Source of the DNA: Planctomycetaceae bacterium
GTDB taxonomy: Bacteria > Planctomycetota > Planctomycetia > Pirellulales > Pirellulaceae
Assembly (NCBI GenBank): GCA_007121535.1
Contig: SKKK01000420.1
Location: forward strand, 1-32,227
Length of the DNA: 32,227 nt
Direction: 5' to 3'
A program made the position numbers and the translations under genes. Below the pieces are notes generated by a model, which was not told the origin of the DNA, did no database searches, and saw only the letters and a program-made list of their open reading frames with translations. Of the stretch, positions 15,522 to 24,933 are shown in pieces (the stretch's first letter is position 1; every line of letters starts with the position of its first letter).

Positions 15522-16709
15522 CTAATCAGCGATCGGGACCATCCGCACGCAGACGGGCGTGGGAACCTGGATCTGGTGGCCGGTCGCTTTCAACTGGCCC
15601 GTCGACGCATCGATACGGAACACGACGACGTTGTCCGAAGCCTGATTGGCAGCCAGCAAAAACTGACCTGTGGGATCGATCCCAAAGTTCCGCGGCGTCC
15701 GCCCGCCAGTCGCTTGGTGCTGGACCGCTTGCAGCCGCCCATGCTCCGGATCGATGGCGAAAACGGCGATGCTGTCGTGGCCGCGATTCGATCCATAGAG
15801 AAAACGGCCCGAGGGATGCACCAGGATCTCGGCCGTCGTATTGTCATCCTGAAAGCCTGCGGGCAAGGTCGAGATGGTTTGCAATTCCTCGAACGATCCC
15901 TGGGCGGCGTCATAAGCGAACGCCGTGACGCTGGACTGCAATTCGTTGATGACATACCCGAATCGGCCCTGCGGGTGGAAGGCAAAGTGTCGAGGCCCCG
16001 CGCCCGGATTCACCGCGACCCAAGGCGGGTCATGGGCTGCCAGCGTACCATGTTGGGCATCGAATCGGTAAATCATCACTCGGTCCAAGCCCAGATCGAC
16101 CACCAGCGCGAAGCGGTTTTCCGGATCGACATAAGCGGCGTGAGCGTGAGGCGCGGTCTGTCGACGGGGATCGACGCTGGAACCCTCGTGCTGGACGAAA
16201 GCCGTCGCGTCCCCCAGTCGGCCATCGGCCTCGATCGGCAGCACGCTGGCGTTGCCCCCGCCGTAGTTGGCCACCAGCAGAAAACGTCCGGTACGATCGA
16301 GCGACGCATGGCACGCCCCGGTCCCGCCCGAGGGCTGCTCGTTGATCAACGTCAACATTCCGGTCGGCGGATCGATACGAAACGCATAGACCGCTCCGCT
16401 ACGGCGCCCCGCGAAATCCCCGACTTCCCCCACACTGTACAACCAGGGTTGTTTCGGATGGATCGCCAGAAACGCCGGATTGACCGCTTGGGCCGCAAGC
16501 ACCGGGGAACTCAATTCCCCGCTGGCCAGATCCAGTAACGAGACGTAGATGCCTTCGCTGTCGCCTCGCGTGTACGTGCCGAAATAGACGCGCACTTTGC
16601 CGTCGGTCGTTGCCTCCGCATCTTGGCCCCGGCCCGGCAAGGGAACCACCAACAGCATCCCCAACGCCAACGGCCCCATGATTCCATTTCCGAATTGACG
16701 ATCGAACAT
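15522..16709 (-). CDS. Exported lactonase-family seven-bladed propeller (6-phosphogluconolactonase-like, PF10282)
   Basis: The protein has 395 residues from the ATG at 16709, chosen for AGGAG 8 bases upstream; a methionine 16 codons earlier has no ribosome site. A signal peptide (PLALGMLLVVPLPGRGQ) shows that it is exported. The blades carry the family's landmarks: VYFGTYTRGDSEGIYVSLLD near the start, RFLLVANYGGGNASVLPI, HAHAAYVDPENRFALVVDLGLDRVMIY, GPRHFAFHPQGRFGYVINEL, and GRTPRNFGIDPTGQFLLAANQASDNVVVF. Family members hydrolyse 6-phosphogluconolactone (cytosolic YbhE/Pgl) or other lactones. An exported copy beside sugar-acid and polysaccharide genes more likely opens a sugar lactone outside the cytoplasm. 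The true substrate cannot be read from sequence. Confidence 0.88.
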   Translation of the reverse strand: MFDRQFGNGIMGPLALGMLLVVPLPGRGQDAEATTDGKVRVYFGTYTRGDSEGIYVSLLDLASGELSSPVLAAQAVNPAFLAIHPKQPWLYSVGEVGDFAGRRSGAVYAFRIDPPTGMLTLINEQPSGGTGACHASLDRTGRFLLVANYGGGNASVLPIEADGRLGDATAFVQHEGSSVDPRRQTAPHAHAAYVDPENRFALVVDLGLDRVMIYRFDAQHGTLAAHDPPWVAVNPGAGPRHFAFHPQGRFGYVINELQSSVTAFAYDAAQGSFEELQTISTLPAGFQDDNTTAEILVHPSGRFLYGSNRGHDSIAVFAIDPEHGRLQAVQHQATGGRTPRNFGIDPTGQFLLAANQASDNVVVFRIDASTGQLKATGHQIQVPTPVCVRMVPIAD

Positions 16710-16837
16710 TCGCGGTGCTCCTGAAACAGCGGTTGATAGAAACTGGCCTCCGTCCATTATGGCCCATGGAAGCGACCGGAATCTACCCGTCCAATCGCAG
16801 GTTTGTCCTCCACGATATCTGGCCGGGTGCCCAGAGC

Positions 16838-17806
16838 TTAGTCGGGTGTGTCGGATTCCACGACGGATACCAAGGTGCCGATCGGTTCGATCGTGGCTTC
16901 GATCCAGTCACCGCTCTTGAGGTATTCGCCGCGAGCGTCACCGACGCCCGCCGGCGTACCGGTCGCGATCAGATCGCCCGTTTCGAGCGTGACAAAGCTG
17001 GAAAGGAACTCGATGACCGCCGAGACTGGAAAGATCTGCAGGGCCGTGGTCGAGTCCTGTTTCAATTGGCTGTTGACGCGCAACTGCAGCGGGAAACTCT
17101 GCGGATCGATCCCCGGTTCGGCAGCCAAAACGCACGGACCGCAGGGACAGAACGAGTCGTGCCATTTGCCGTGCAGCCAGTCGAAGAATCGATCCCGATC
17201 ACGTGGTTTGCGGTGGGCGTTAGGTCGGAACCGACGATCGGAGATGTCGTTGACGATCGTGTATCCGGCGACGTAATTCAACGCGTCCGATTCGGCCACG
17301 TGTCTGGCTCGTCGACCGATCACGACCGCCAATTCCAATTCCCAATCGATGTAATCAGGCGATACTCGGGGGATGCGGATCGGCTTACCGGGATCCGTCA
17401 GTGTGGTCGACGGGGGTTTCATGAACACGTAGGGAAAGGTTTCCGATCGTTCAGCGGCCATCCCACCGCCCTCTTCGATATGTTGTACGTAATTTCCGGC
17501 CAGCAGCAGCAGTTTATTCGGTCGTGGGATGGGAACCAGCAGCTCGACCGCTTCGACGGGCAGGCGGCTGGCCGAGTCGATGCGCGCCGGGTCCGCCGCG
17601 ATCCAGGCAGCCAATCGCGCCGTTTGCTCGTACGCCCGGCCATCGGGCGGCAGCAAGTCCAGCAGGTTGTCATGCTGCGGCAGCTCCAGCGACCGGTCGG
17701 TTGCCGTGCGATACACATTCGCTGCCGCCGCGATCGGGACGACGTGGTGCGTCTCGTAGAACCCGGCGAACGTTTGGCCTTGATGTCGGAAGCGGCACAG
17801 ACGCAT
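16838..17806 (-). CDS. Fumarylacetoacetate hydrolase (FAH) family protein
   Basis: The protein has 322 residues, cytosolic, with no signal peptide. The start ATG at 17806 lies 3 bases after the CE15 esterase stop (TAG ACC ATG), with GGAAAG just upstream inside that gene, so the two are one operon. The FAH fold is recognised from LLLLAGNYVQHIEE, the metal-binding DWELELAVVIG (Glu near residues 155-157), the VAGYTIVNDISDR element and the closing DLIATGTPAGVGDARG. Family members hydrolyse or decarboxylate 2-oxo-dicarboxylic acids or act as 2-keto-3-deoxy-sugar-acid hydratases. Co-transcription with a glucuronoyl esterase suggests catabolism of uronic or other sugar acids, but that is inference. 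Confidence 0.92.
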   Translation of the reverse strand: MRLCRFRHQGQTFAGFYETHHVVPIAAAANVYRTATDRSLELPQHDNLLDLLPPDGRAYEQTARLAAWIAADPARIDSASRLPVEAVELLVPIPRPNKLLLLAGNYVQHIEEGGGMAAERSETFPYVFMKPPSTTLTDPGKPIRIPRVSPDYIDWELELAVVIGRRARHVAESDALNYVAGYTIVNDISDRRFRPNAHRKPRDRDRFFDWLHGKWHDSFCPCGPCVLAAEPGIDPQSFPLQLRVNSQLKQDSTTALQIFPVSAVIEFLSSFVTLETGDLIATGTPAGVGDARGEYLKSGDWIEATIEPIGTLVSVVESDTPD

Positions 17807-17809
17807 GGT

Positions 17810-19105
17810 CTACTTTCCGAAGAAATGCTTGTTGGCGAAATTCAGGTACTGCTGCCAATCATACGTCTCGACCGCATGACGACCTTCGCGCAGATGGTAA
17901 CCGATCGTGTGACCGACCGGGGTGTTGACCGGAGGCATCTGGTCGGTCCCCAAGCCGGGTTTTCCCAGCAGATGATACACCGGTTCTGCATGCAGGGCCG
18001 CCAGGAACTCGCCGCGAGGATCTGCCCACCGATCCCCCGAAGCGCTGGCAACGTAGACGGGACGCGGGGCCATCAGCGCGATCAGTTGATGCTGATCGAC
18101 CGGCAACTGATCCTCGTTGTCGTTGTACTTCTTGAAGTTTTCGCAAAACCAGTGAGGGAACGAGGTGTTGATTCGAGTAACGGTTTCGCCGAAACGTCGG
18201 CGGCTGAGCGCCGCACCGCCACATCCGGAGTTGTTCGAGATCACGATCGCGAATCGAGGATCGACGGCTCCGGCCCATAACGCGGTCTTTCCCAATCGCG
18301 AATGCCCCATCACGGCAACTCGCTCGGCATCCAGTTGCGGGTCGGTTTCAAAGTAATCCACGGCGCGGCTCAACCCCCAAGCCCACGCGGCGATGGTTCC
18401 CCACTGATCCGGATCGGGCCGCTGCTGCCCGGGGCGATAGAACAACGGATGCACTCCGTTCTGGAAACCATCGTCGAAATCGGGGTCCAGATCCCCGCAG
18501 TAGACGGTCGCCAGCGCGTACCCGGCCGCCAGGATGTCTTCGACCGCCCACCGGCTGGCACTGGTGCCTCGGGAAGCTTCCGTAGCGCGGTTGTCGACGA
18601 TGCCTCGCTCGGGGTTCGGACGCATCCACTGTTGCGACAGCGTGATGCCGGGATCGTCGCGGATGGTGTGATTGCCGAAGAAGTTCAGCCCCAAGAACAC
18701 GGGCACAGGCCCCTCGGCATCCGCCGGCTGATAGATCAGCACATCCATTTTCAGCCCGTCCGGTTCGCCAGTAAACAAAACGGACACCTCCTTGCGGATC
18801 GCCGTTGCCTCCAGAGCCCCATCTTCCACCGAAGTCACTTGGAATTTCATCGCTTCGGGCCGTCCGGGGCTGCGTCCGTAGACCTCCCGCTCGAATAGTT
18901 CCAGGATTTCGGGGCGTCGCTTTTCCCACCACAACTCGGCGGTATCAATGACTTGACCGTCTTCGGCGATCAACGGATCGGGCAATGTGTACGACGGCAC
19001 CTTGGATTCGTCATAGTTGATCTCCGGACGTTGCGCTCCGGCGGGAAGCAACGTCCACGCAGACAAGATCAAGAAAACGGCGGTAGTTCGCGATGCAATA
19101 GCCAT
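17810..19105 (-). CDS. CE15-type 4-O-methyl-glucuronoyl methylesterase-like hydrolase
   Basis: The protein has 431 residues from the ATG at 19105 (GAGG 5 bases upstream); a GTG two codons earlier is possible. A signal peptide ends near LLPAGAQ. The alpha/beta-hydrolase nucleophile elbow is GHSRLGKTAL (about residue 265), the form characteristic of CE15. Other family marks are FEREVYGRSPGRP near the N-terminus, VPVFLGLNFFGNH, NSGCGGAALSRRRFGE, PHWFCENFKKY, and the C-terminal catalytic His in GRHAVETYDWQQYLNF. Such enzymes cleave ester bonds between glucuronic acid on xylan and lignin alcohols, or related esters. It is probably periplasmic or secreted. Its stop is 3 bases before the FAH-family start, linking ester cleavage to sugar-acid breakdown. 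Confidence 0.9.
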   Translation of the reverse strand: MAIASRTTAVFLILSAWTLLPAGAQRPEINYDESKVPSYTLPDPLIAEDGQVIDTAELWWEKRRPEILELFEREVYGRSPGRPEAMKFQVTSVEDGALEATAIRKEVSVLFTGEPDGLKMDVLIYQPADAEGPVPVFLGLNFFGNHTIRDDPGITLSQQWMRPNPERGIVDNRATEASRGTSASRWAVEDILAAGYALATVYCGDLDPDFDDGFQNGVHPLFYRPGQQRPDPDQWGTIAAWAWGLSRAVDYFETDPQLDAERVAVMGHSRLGKTALWAGAVDPRFAIVISNNSGCGGAALSRRRFGETVTRINTSFPHWFCENFKKYNDNEDQLPVDQHQLIALMAPRPVYVASASGDRWADPRGEFLAALHAEPVYHLLGKPGLGTDQMPPVNTPVGHTIGYHLREGRHAVETYDWQQYLNFANKHFFGK

Positions 19106-19198
19106 GATCACCTCACGCTGGAAACGATACGAATCGAAACTCGGATTCCCTGATTCTAGCTGTGCCGATTTCGAGAAACAACCGGCCGCGCTTCTCCG

Positions 19199-20497
19199 TC
19201 AGTCGGCCGGGGCGCCGATACAATACAGATGATGCTCGGAACGCAGGAAAAGTTGTCCCTGCGAGATGGCAGGCGAGGCGAAACAGTACTCGCCCAACGG
19301 GTTTTCCGCCACGACCTCCATTTCGTCTCCCGGTCGAACCAGCGTCATGATGCCGTCATCCGACAGAAGGTACACCAAGCCACGGGCCGTTACCAGCGAC
19401 GCACTGAAGTGCCGAGCCACCCGTTCCCGCCACAGTCGATGACCGTCACGGGCCCGAAAACAATTCACGGTGCCTCGATCGTTGGCGACGAACAAACGGC
19501 CGTCCAGGACCACGGGCGACGGCACATAGCAAGCGGCGCTGGTGGAATGCCAGGCGACGTGGGTATCGGTCACGTTCCCCGTGCCATCAGGCCGAATCCC
19601 CATCACGTGGTACGTGGGGAACCCGGCTGCCATGTAAAACAACTGACCATCGTAGACCATCGAAGCGACGAACTGTTCGGTCGGGCCGTCGATTCGCCAG
19701 TGCATGGAACCGTCCCGCGGGTCGTAGCTGGCGATATGATGGCTGCCCGACATCACCATTTGGACTCGGCCATCGATTTCGCGGATTAGCGGCGTCACGT
19801 AGCTGCGCGTGTCGTACAGCCGATCCACCTTCCAAACGGTCTGGCCCGTCGTTCTGTCCAGGGCGACCAGGTACGAATCGCCGTCGTGGTCCCCGTTGAC
19901 GATTACCAGGTCTTCGTACAGCACGGGGCAACTGCAATAGCCATGGACGCTTACGAACTCGCCCGGACGCACTTTCCATTTTCGGTTGCCGTCGAAATCG
20001 TAGGCTGCCACAACCATCTGGCCCGGAGTGACCGGTCGCGATTGCGATACGTTTCGTGCTTCTATCGTATCGCCTTGGACTTCCAGGAACGTCACGTAGA
20101 CCAACTCGCCATCCGTGGCGGGCGTGCTCGAAGCATGGCTGTTCAAACGGTGCTTGGTCTCCAACGGTGCTGTCAACACGGTTCGTTGCCAGAGCTGGCG
20201 GCCGGTGCGCCGGTCGAAGCACAGCAGGATCCGCTCCTGGCTGTCCAGCAGGCAACTGACCGTAAAAATCCGATCCTCCCAGACGATCGGCGAAGCATGA
20301 CCGACGCCGGGGACGGGCGTCTTCCAAACGATGTTCTCGCCGGTTTCCCCGTTCCAATGAGTCGGAACGTGCTCGTCCAGGCTCGTCCCATCACCCCGTG
20401 GACCTCGCCAGCAAGGCCAATTCTCGGCATGTACCCACACGGTCATCAAGAGGGCGAAACAAAGCGTCAGCAATTGCAATCGGATAATTCGATTCAT
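19199..20497 (-). CDS. Exported PQQ-like beta-propeller repeat protein
   Basis: The protein has 432 residues from the ATG at 20497 (GGGAG 7 bases upstream). A signal peptide (LQLLTLCFALLMTVWVHA) is followed by the typical planctomycete opening WPCWRGPRGDGTS, then PQQ-like/BamB-like blades: IVWEDRIFTVSCLLDSQERILLCFDRRTGRQLW, LVALDRTTGQTVWKV and FRARDGHRLWRE. No quinoprotein-dehydrogenase catalytic or disulfide-ring residues are evident and there is no haem motif, so this is probably a non-catalytic propeller rather than a true PQQ dehydrogenase. It lies 56 bases after the acyl-CoA ligase gene and 93 bases before the CE15 gene on the same strand. The role is unknown. Confidence 0.87.
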   Translation of the reverse strand: MNRIIRLQLLTLCFALLMTVWVHAENWPCWRGPRGDGTSLDEHVPTHWNGETGENIVWKTPVPGVGHASPIVWEDRIFTVSCLLDSQERILLCFDRRTGRQLWQRTVLTAPLETKHRLNSHASSTPATDGELVYVTFLEVQGDTIEARNVSQSRPVTPGQMVVAAYDFDGNRKWKVRPGEFVSVHGYCSCPVLYEDLVIVNGDHDGDSYLVALDRTTGQTVWKVDRLYDTRSYVTPLIREIDGRVQMVMSGSHHIASYDPRDGSMHWRIDGPTEQFVASMVYDGQLFYMAAGFPTYHVMGIRPDGTGNVTDTHVAWHSTSAACYVPSPVVLDGRLFVANDRGTVNCFRARDGHRLWRERVARHFSASLVTARGLVYLLSDDGIMTLVRPGDEMEVVAENPLGEYCFASPAISQGQLFLRSEHHLYCIGAPAD

Positions 20498-20553
20498 GTT
20501 GATTCTCCCGTTAGTCACCAAGGACCGAGCACGGCAGGGCCTTCCCTGTGTCG

Positions 20554-22209
20554 TTACGATTCCGGCTCGATATCGCTGTTGTCCATAGATTCTAGCAGAG
20601 ATGTCCAGTTGATGGCGATCTGGGAACGCCGCAAACTGGATTTTGGAGTCAGTTCGCCAAACTCGATGGACAATGGTCGCGGCAGCAAGGCGAACCGGCG
20701 TATCTGTTCATGACTTGCCAGCCCCGCAAGGCAAGCATCGATTCGCCGTCGAATCTGCCGCCGCAAGATCTGCGGATCGCCTGTCGCAGAGACGTTGGCG
20801 GTCGATGCTGCGGGAACGATCAGCGCGATCGGAAAGCCCCGGGTGTCCCCCGTCACGAACGCTTGCTCGATCGACGGATCTTGGACCAACAGCGTCTCCA
20901 ACCGGCCGGGGTGTATCTTCTGGCCCGTGGCCGTAACGATCAACTCCTTCTTACGACCGCGGATCATCAGCAACCCCCGCTCGTTCCATGCCCCCAAGTC
21001 GCCCGTGTGCAGCCAACCATCCCGGATCGCCTCGTCCGTGGCTGCCGGGTCTTGCCAGTAGCCCTGCATGACATGGGGACCACGAGTCAGGATCTCACCG
21101 TCGTTGGCCAACCGCACCTCGATTCCCGCAGGTGGTCGTCCCACCGTACCCCAACACACGCGATCCACAGACGACACGCTGACGACGGGCGATGCTTCCG
21201 TCAGCCCATACCCCGGATACAGCGGCACACCATGTTTCCAAAAGAAATCGAACGTCTCCTTTCCAACGGCAGCCCCGCCCACCTGGCAATAGCGCATGCG
21301 ACCGCCCAACAATCGGCGCAATTGGAAGCCCGGATCGGCCAGCCGAGACACCTGATGATACAGGCAATCGTAGAAGTACGGAACCGCATTGATCCACGTC
21401 GGACGTATCGACTGGCAGTCCTCCAACACCGACTCGCGGTTTTCGGCCAACGCCAGTCGGTTACCGCAGACGATCCAGATGTACAGATCGCAGGCTCGGG
21501 CAAAGATGTGGCTGAGCGGTAAATATCCCATTTTCAGGTCATCTTCGCGCTCGCCCGTCGCCGGCCAAGTCGCCTCGGCGTTCGACGCCAAGTTGCCTTG
21601 GCTCAAGACGACCCCCTTCGGTCCTCCGCTGGTGCCCGAGGTGTATAGCACGGTTGCCAAAGTCTGCGGAGTGACATGCCGATCGGCTAGGCCGTTCCAC
21701 CGATCTTCCTCGGCAACGGCCAGTTGCTCGGGCAGCCACTGGCGCCAATGAGGAACTGGACGCGTCTGCCAGAGGCGATCGCAGGCATCGAACGAAAAAC
21801 ATGGCAGGTCGACAGACATTCGATCCTGGTTTGCCTGAAGTTTCTCCAGTTGTTCCTGTCCCGAGACGATCACCCGCGTCGCCCCACTGTGAAGAATCTG
21901 CTGTGCCACTTGCGATGCGGGCAGCCGAGCGTGCAGTGGGACGTGAATGGCTGCCAAATATTGCAGGGCCAAATCGCAAACGATCCATTCCAGCCGATTC
22001 TCTGACATGAGCGCGACGCGATCGCCGGCGGAAACGCCCCACCGATCCAACGCACAGGCAGCTCGTAGCACAAGCGACCCCACTTCGGCCCACGTTCGCT
22101 GCTGGTATTGCGCGTCCGATTTCACGTAGAGCGCGGGCCGATCCGGCGTCCGTGCGATACGGTACCGAAACCAATCGACGATGGTGCGTTGGGGCTGATC
22201 CAGGCTCAT
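20554..22209 (-). CDS. AMP-forming acyl-CoA synthetase/ligase
   Basis: The protein has 551 residues, cytosolic, from the ATG at 22209. It belongs to the ANL adenylating superfamily. The phosphate-binding loop is YTSGTSGGPKG (about residue 187), the A5 motif is YGLTEASPVVS, and the hinge region is LHTGDLGAWNERGLLMIRGRKKELIVTATGQKIHP. This overall form is that of long-chain fatty-acyl-CoA ligases. The C-terminal A10 segment reads LTPKSSLRR, where most relatives have LTPTxKxRR, so the usual catalytic lysine is shifted or replaced by Ser. Adenylate formation may therefore be affected, or the Lys two positions earlier may serve. The substrate is unknown; neighbours suggest no obvious fatty-acid pathway. 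Confidence 0.9.
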   Translation of the reverse strand: MSLDQPQRTIVDWFRYRIARTPDRPALYVKSDAQYQQRTWAEVGSLVLRAACALDRWGVSAGDRVALMSENRLEWIVCDLALQYLAAIHVPLHARLPASQVAQQILHSGATRVIVSGQEQLEKLQANQDRMSVDLPCFSFDACDRLWQTRPVPHWRQWLPEQLAVAEEDRWNGLADRHVTPQTLATVLYTSGTSGGPKGVVLSQGNLASNAEATWPATGEREDDLKMGYLPLSHIFARACDLYIWIVCGNRLALAENRESVLEDCQSIRPTWINAVPYFYDCLYHQVSRLADPGFQLRRLLGGRMRYCQVGGAAVGKETFDFFWKHGVPLYPGYGLTEASPVVSVSSVDRVCWGTVGRPPAGIEVRLANDGEILTRGPHVMQGYWQDPAATDEAIRDGWLHTGDLGAWNERGLLMIRGRKKELIVTATGQKIHPGRLETLLVQDPSIEQAFVTGDTRGFPIALIVPAASTANVSATGDPQILRRQIRRRIDACLAGLASHEQIRRFALLPRPLSIEFGELTPKSSLRRSQIAINWTSLLESMDNSDIEPES

Positions 22210-22273
22210 GGTGGTGTTGATAAATTTTCGTCAGATCCGAAACGGGTGTCTTCCGAATTCAAGAACGCCCATG

Positions 22274-24442
22274 TCAAGGATCCGCGGGAAGGCTGGGGCG
22301 GAGTTCCCAGACCGAAATCGATGGGGCTCGCGCTGGGCCGCCGGTGGCAAAGACGGTCAACTCTCGCTGATCCGCGTCGGGTAGGAAGCAATGGGCCATC
22401 TGGACTCGACCCTCGTTCGCAAACACCTCGACCGAGGTCCGATCGACCAGGATACGCAGCGTGATCCGACCCGCTTCGGCTCTCAGCGGCGCCCGGCGGC
22501 CCAAGGCGGACAACTGCTGGTCGTCCACCGAATACTCAATCCGATGGCCGCGGACGTCGATTCCCACCGTCCGGGCCTCGCCCAACTCAAACACCGCCTG
22601 GATGTCGAACAGCTTCCCATCGCCGCTTTCCAGACGCACGGGCGTCGCGTGCAAGATCACATCCTCATGACTATGTTTCCGCGTTCGCAAAACGGCCAAC
22701 TCTTCGACCGGTTCGATGAACAAGCGAATCCCCTCGGGCGTGGTCCGCAGCGTCAGCACTCGCGGTACGGTCATCTGCTGGTTGAAAGGCATGTCGGGGT
22801 AACGACCACGTCGCATCCAAGCGATCTGGATACGGCGACCATCGTCGCGGGGGATGTCGCTGAACGTTTGAGCTGCATAGTCGTTGGCGCCGTAGCAACT
22901 GTCCAACAAGGGCGTCTCGGGTGTGAACGTTTGGCCATCGAAGTGCCCGACAAAGTAGCGTCCGGCCGCTTCCCAGACGACCCAGCGAGTGTTCTCCGGA
23001 TCGCCATCGACAGGCAACTCGAACAGATCCGGACACTCGTGACCGTCGGGGATCTCCAGTTCGCTCAGTTTCGTCCACGACCTCAGGTCCGGCGAGCCGA
23101 AGAACGCAAAACGAGGCCGCTGCAGGTACAGCACCATCACCCATTGTTCGGTCGGCTCGTGCCAGATGACCTTCGGATCGCGATTGCCACCGACCAGGTG
23201 GTCCAGCACCGGGTTGTCTTCGTACTTGGTAAAGCTGCGACCGCCATCGACCGAATAGGCGATCGATTGGGTGAACGGTTGACCCCGCGATTCCGCACTG
23301 GTTCCCCCGGCCGACGTGTACACGGCCACGATCGGTTGGTGCTGGTCGGTGGCCCAGCCGGTCGTGTTTTGGTGATCGACCAGCCCCGAACCGGAGAAGA
23401 TCGTCCCCAGCCGATCCATGTGGAGTGCATTGCGCCGCTGTCGCCAATGGATCATGTCCGTGCTGACGGCGTGGCCCCAGGTCATGTTTCCCCAGCTTGT
23501 GCCGAACGGATTGTGTTGGAAGAACAAGTGATATTGGCCGTCGTAGTACACCATGCCGTTGGGATCGTTCATCCAGCCGCGCGCCGGCGAGAAATGAAAC
23601 TGCGGTCGCAGACGTTCGGCGTAGATCTGATCCCGCTCGGGCCAGGTATCGCCCAGGGTCAGGGCTTCCAGTACCGTCGAATCGCCCAGCATCCGATCGA
23701 CCTCGACTCGCAGCGTCTTGCCCTTCCATGCGTCGACCTCGGTATAGGTCCAAAAATCCGGGCGATCCTCTGCCAGTTCGATCTCGAACTGCCGCACCAT
23801 CGTGCCATCGGCGATCAGTCGCATCAGACGCATGGGCGCGCCGGATCGGACGGGCAGATGCAGATACTTGCGATCGACCGTCAGGTCGCGACCGATGGTC
23901 ACCAGTTCGACCTTGCGGTCGCTCTGCACGATATGGTCGACGTTGATATGACCCCAGCCACCGCTACGGCTATCGACGATCTGCAGCACCGCTTGCTGGC
24001 CCGTCAGATCGCGGACATCCCACGACTTCCAATCCAGCGCTTCGGTCCCGCCGGGCTGCGTATTGGGGCCGGTCGCGGTGCGTACCACCCGACCGTCGAC
24101 CAACAGGTTCATACAGGTTTCGCCTGCGAATCCCCCGCCGCCGATCAGGAAATTAAGATACTTTCGTTGAATCGTGAAGGCTGGCGAAGTCAGCGTGCCG
24201 ACCGGATCGTCGCCCCCGTGGAAGCTGTTGACCAGCCGTTGTCCCAAGTAACCCGTCACCTTCATCTGCCGCGGCAACGTTCCTTCCGCCGGTCCCGGCC
24301 CGAACGCCTCGCCGGTGACCGTCCAACCGCTGCTTTCCCACGTCTCCCACTCGAAATCCGCCACCAGGATATCCGCATCGTCCGCCATCGCCATCGCAAC
24401 AGCCGACCAGCCGACAAACAACGCAAGCAGAAAGGTTTTCAT
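22274..24442 (-). CDS. Secreted GH32 fructan hydrolase (levanase/inulinase/invertase type)
   Basis: The protein has 722 residues from the ATG at 24442, which has GGAG 8 bases upstream and gives a signal peptide (MKTFLLALFVGWSAVAMAMA); the long upstream frame extension was rejected. An N-terminal jelly-roll-like domain (about 25-175, with GYLGQRLVNSFHGGDDPVG and a GFAGETCMNLLVDG segment) precedes a linker and the GH32 five-bladed propeller. Catalytic residues are Asp in WMNDPNG (about 293), Asp in RDPKVIW (about 420) and acid/base Glu in ECPDLFEL (about 468). A C-terminal beta-sandwich ends with RITLRILVDRTSVEVFANEG. It should hydrolyse beta-fructosides such as levan, inulin or sucrose outside the cytoplasm. 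No fructose transporter or kinase is nearby. Confidence 0.94.
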   Translation of the reverse strand: MKTFLLALFVGWSAVAMAMADDADILVADFEWETWESSGWTVTGEAFGPGPAEGTLPRQMKVTGYLGQRLVNSFHGGDDPVGTLTSPAFTIQRKYLNFLIGGGGFAGETCMNLLVDGRVVRTATGPNTQPGGTEALDWKSWDVRDLTGQQAVLQIVDSRSGGWGHINVDHIVQSDRKVELVTIGRDLTVDRKYLHLPVRSGAPMRLMRLIADGTMVRQFEIELAEDRPDFWTYTEVDAWKGKTLRVEVDRMLGDSTVLEALTLGDTWPERDQIYAERLRPQFHFSPARGWMNDPNGMVYYDGQYHLFFQHNPFGTSWGNMTWGHAVSTDMIHWRQRRNALHMDRLGTIFSGSGLVDHQNTTGWATDQHQPIVAVYTSAGGTSAESRGQPFTQSIAYSVDGGRSFTKYEDNPVLDHLVGGNRDPKVIWHEPTEQWVMVLYLQRPRFAFFGSPDLRSWTKLSELEIPDGHECPDLFELPVDGDPENTRWVVWEAAGRYFVGHFDGQTFTPETPLLDSCYGANDYAAQTFSDIPRDDGRRIQIAWMRRGRYPDMPFNQQMTVPRVLTLRTTPEGIRLFIEPVEELAVLRTRKHSHEDVILHATPVRLESGDGKLFDIQAVFELGEARTVGIDVRGHRIEYSVDDQQLSALGRRAPLRAEAGRITLRILVDRTSVEVFANEGRVQMAHCFLPDADQRELTVFATGGPARAPSISVWELRPSLPADP

Positions 24443-24933
24443 AACGTCAACTCCAAAGACATTCTCGACCGGCAGCCCCGCACCTGGCAAAGGCTTTGTA
24501 TTCAACAGGACACGATAAGCCGTGTCTGAAGATGCGTCAAACCCTTTTGTAGGGCACGCGGAAAACTGGGCGATCCGTTGTGCCCGGAGAGGGTCAGCCC
24601 CCTCTTCGAACAGAGCCCACGACACACAACGACAGATCACCAAAGTACCGCAGCTTCCCGTCACCTGCAAGGCAGAGCCTTCGAGCTACTTGCCCCGCAT
24701 GGCCCCAAGTATCGCAAACCGTGCAACCCCCCGACACCTGCCACCCATCCGTGCCCCGGCTTTGCCATCCGTGCGAATCTTCGCTTTCTGGGAGTAACCC
24801 ATTGCTTCAGCTATCTGGTACGCCAACGCTACCAGGCTTGTGATTCGAGGTCTTGTTTCTGTCAGGACGTGAAGCATGCTCGTCAGCCATCAAACGGATC
24901 GAAAACCGCAAGTCGGCGAAATCGCGTTGCAGT
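24443..24933. other. Intergenic region without supported gene
   Basis: About 490 bases lie between the GH32 start and the pyroglutamyl-peptidase stop. No open frame here has a ribosome site plus family resemblance. It contains one hairpin (24588-24605) and, on the minus strand, two copies of GCACGGATGG about 22 bases apart near 24745-24780. I see no tRNA cloverleaf. The GH32 promoter should be here, but no clear -35/-10 pair was found. Confidence 0.5.
24588..24605. repeat. AGAGGG/CCCTCT palindromic hairpin
   Basis: A 6-base perfect stem (24588-24593 with 24600-24605) has a 6-base loop TCAGCC. Its GGGTCAGxCCCC core is similar to the hairpin at 15492-15510, so both may be members of one dispersed repeat family. 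Confidence 0.5.

Noticed and set aside
22391-24529. 712-codon plus-strand frame opposite the GH32 gene
   Set aside because: The GH32 gene has all catalytic motifs; the antisense frame has no recognisable features.
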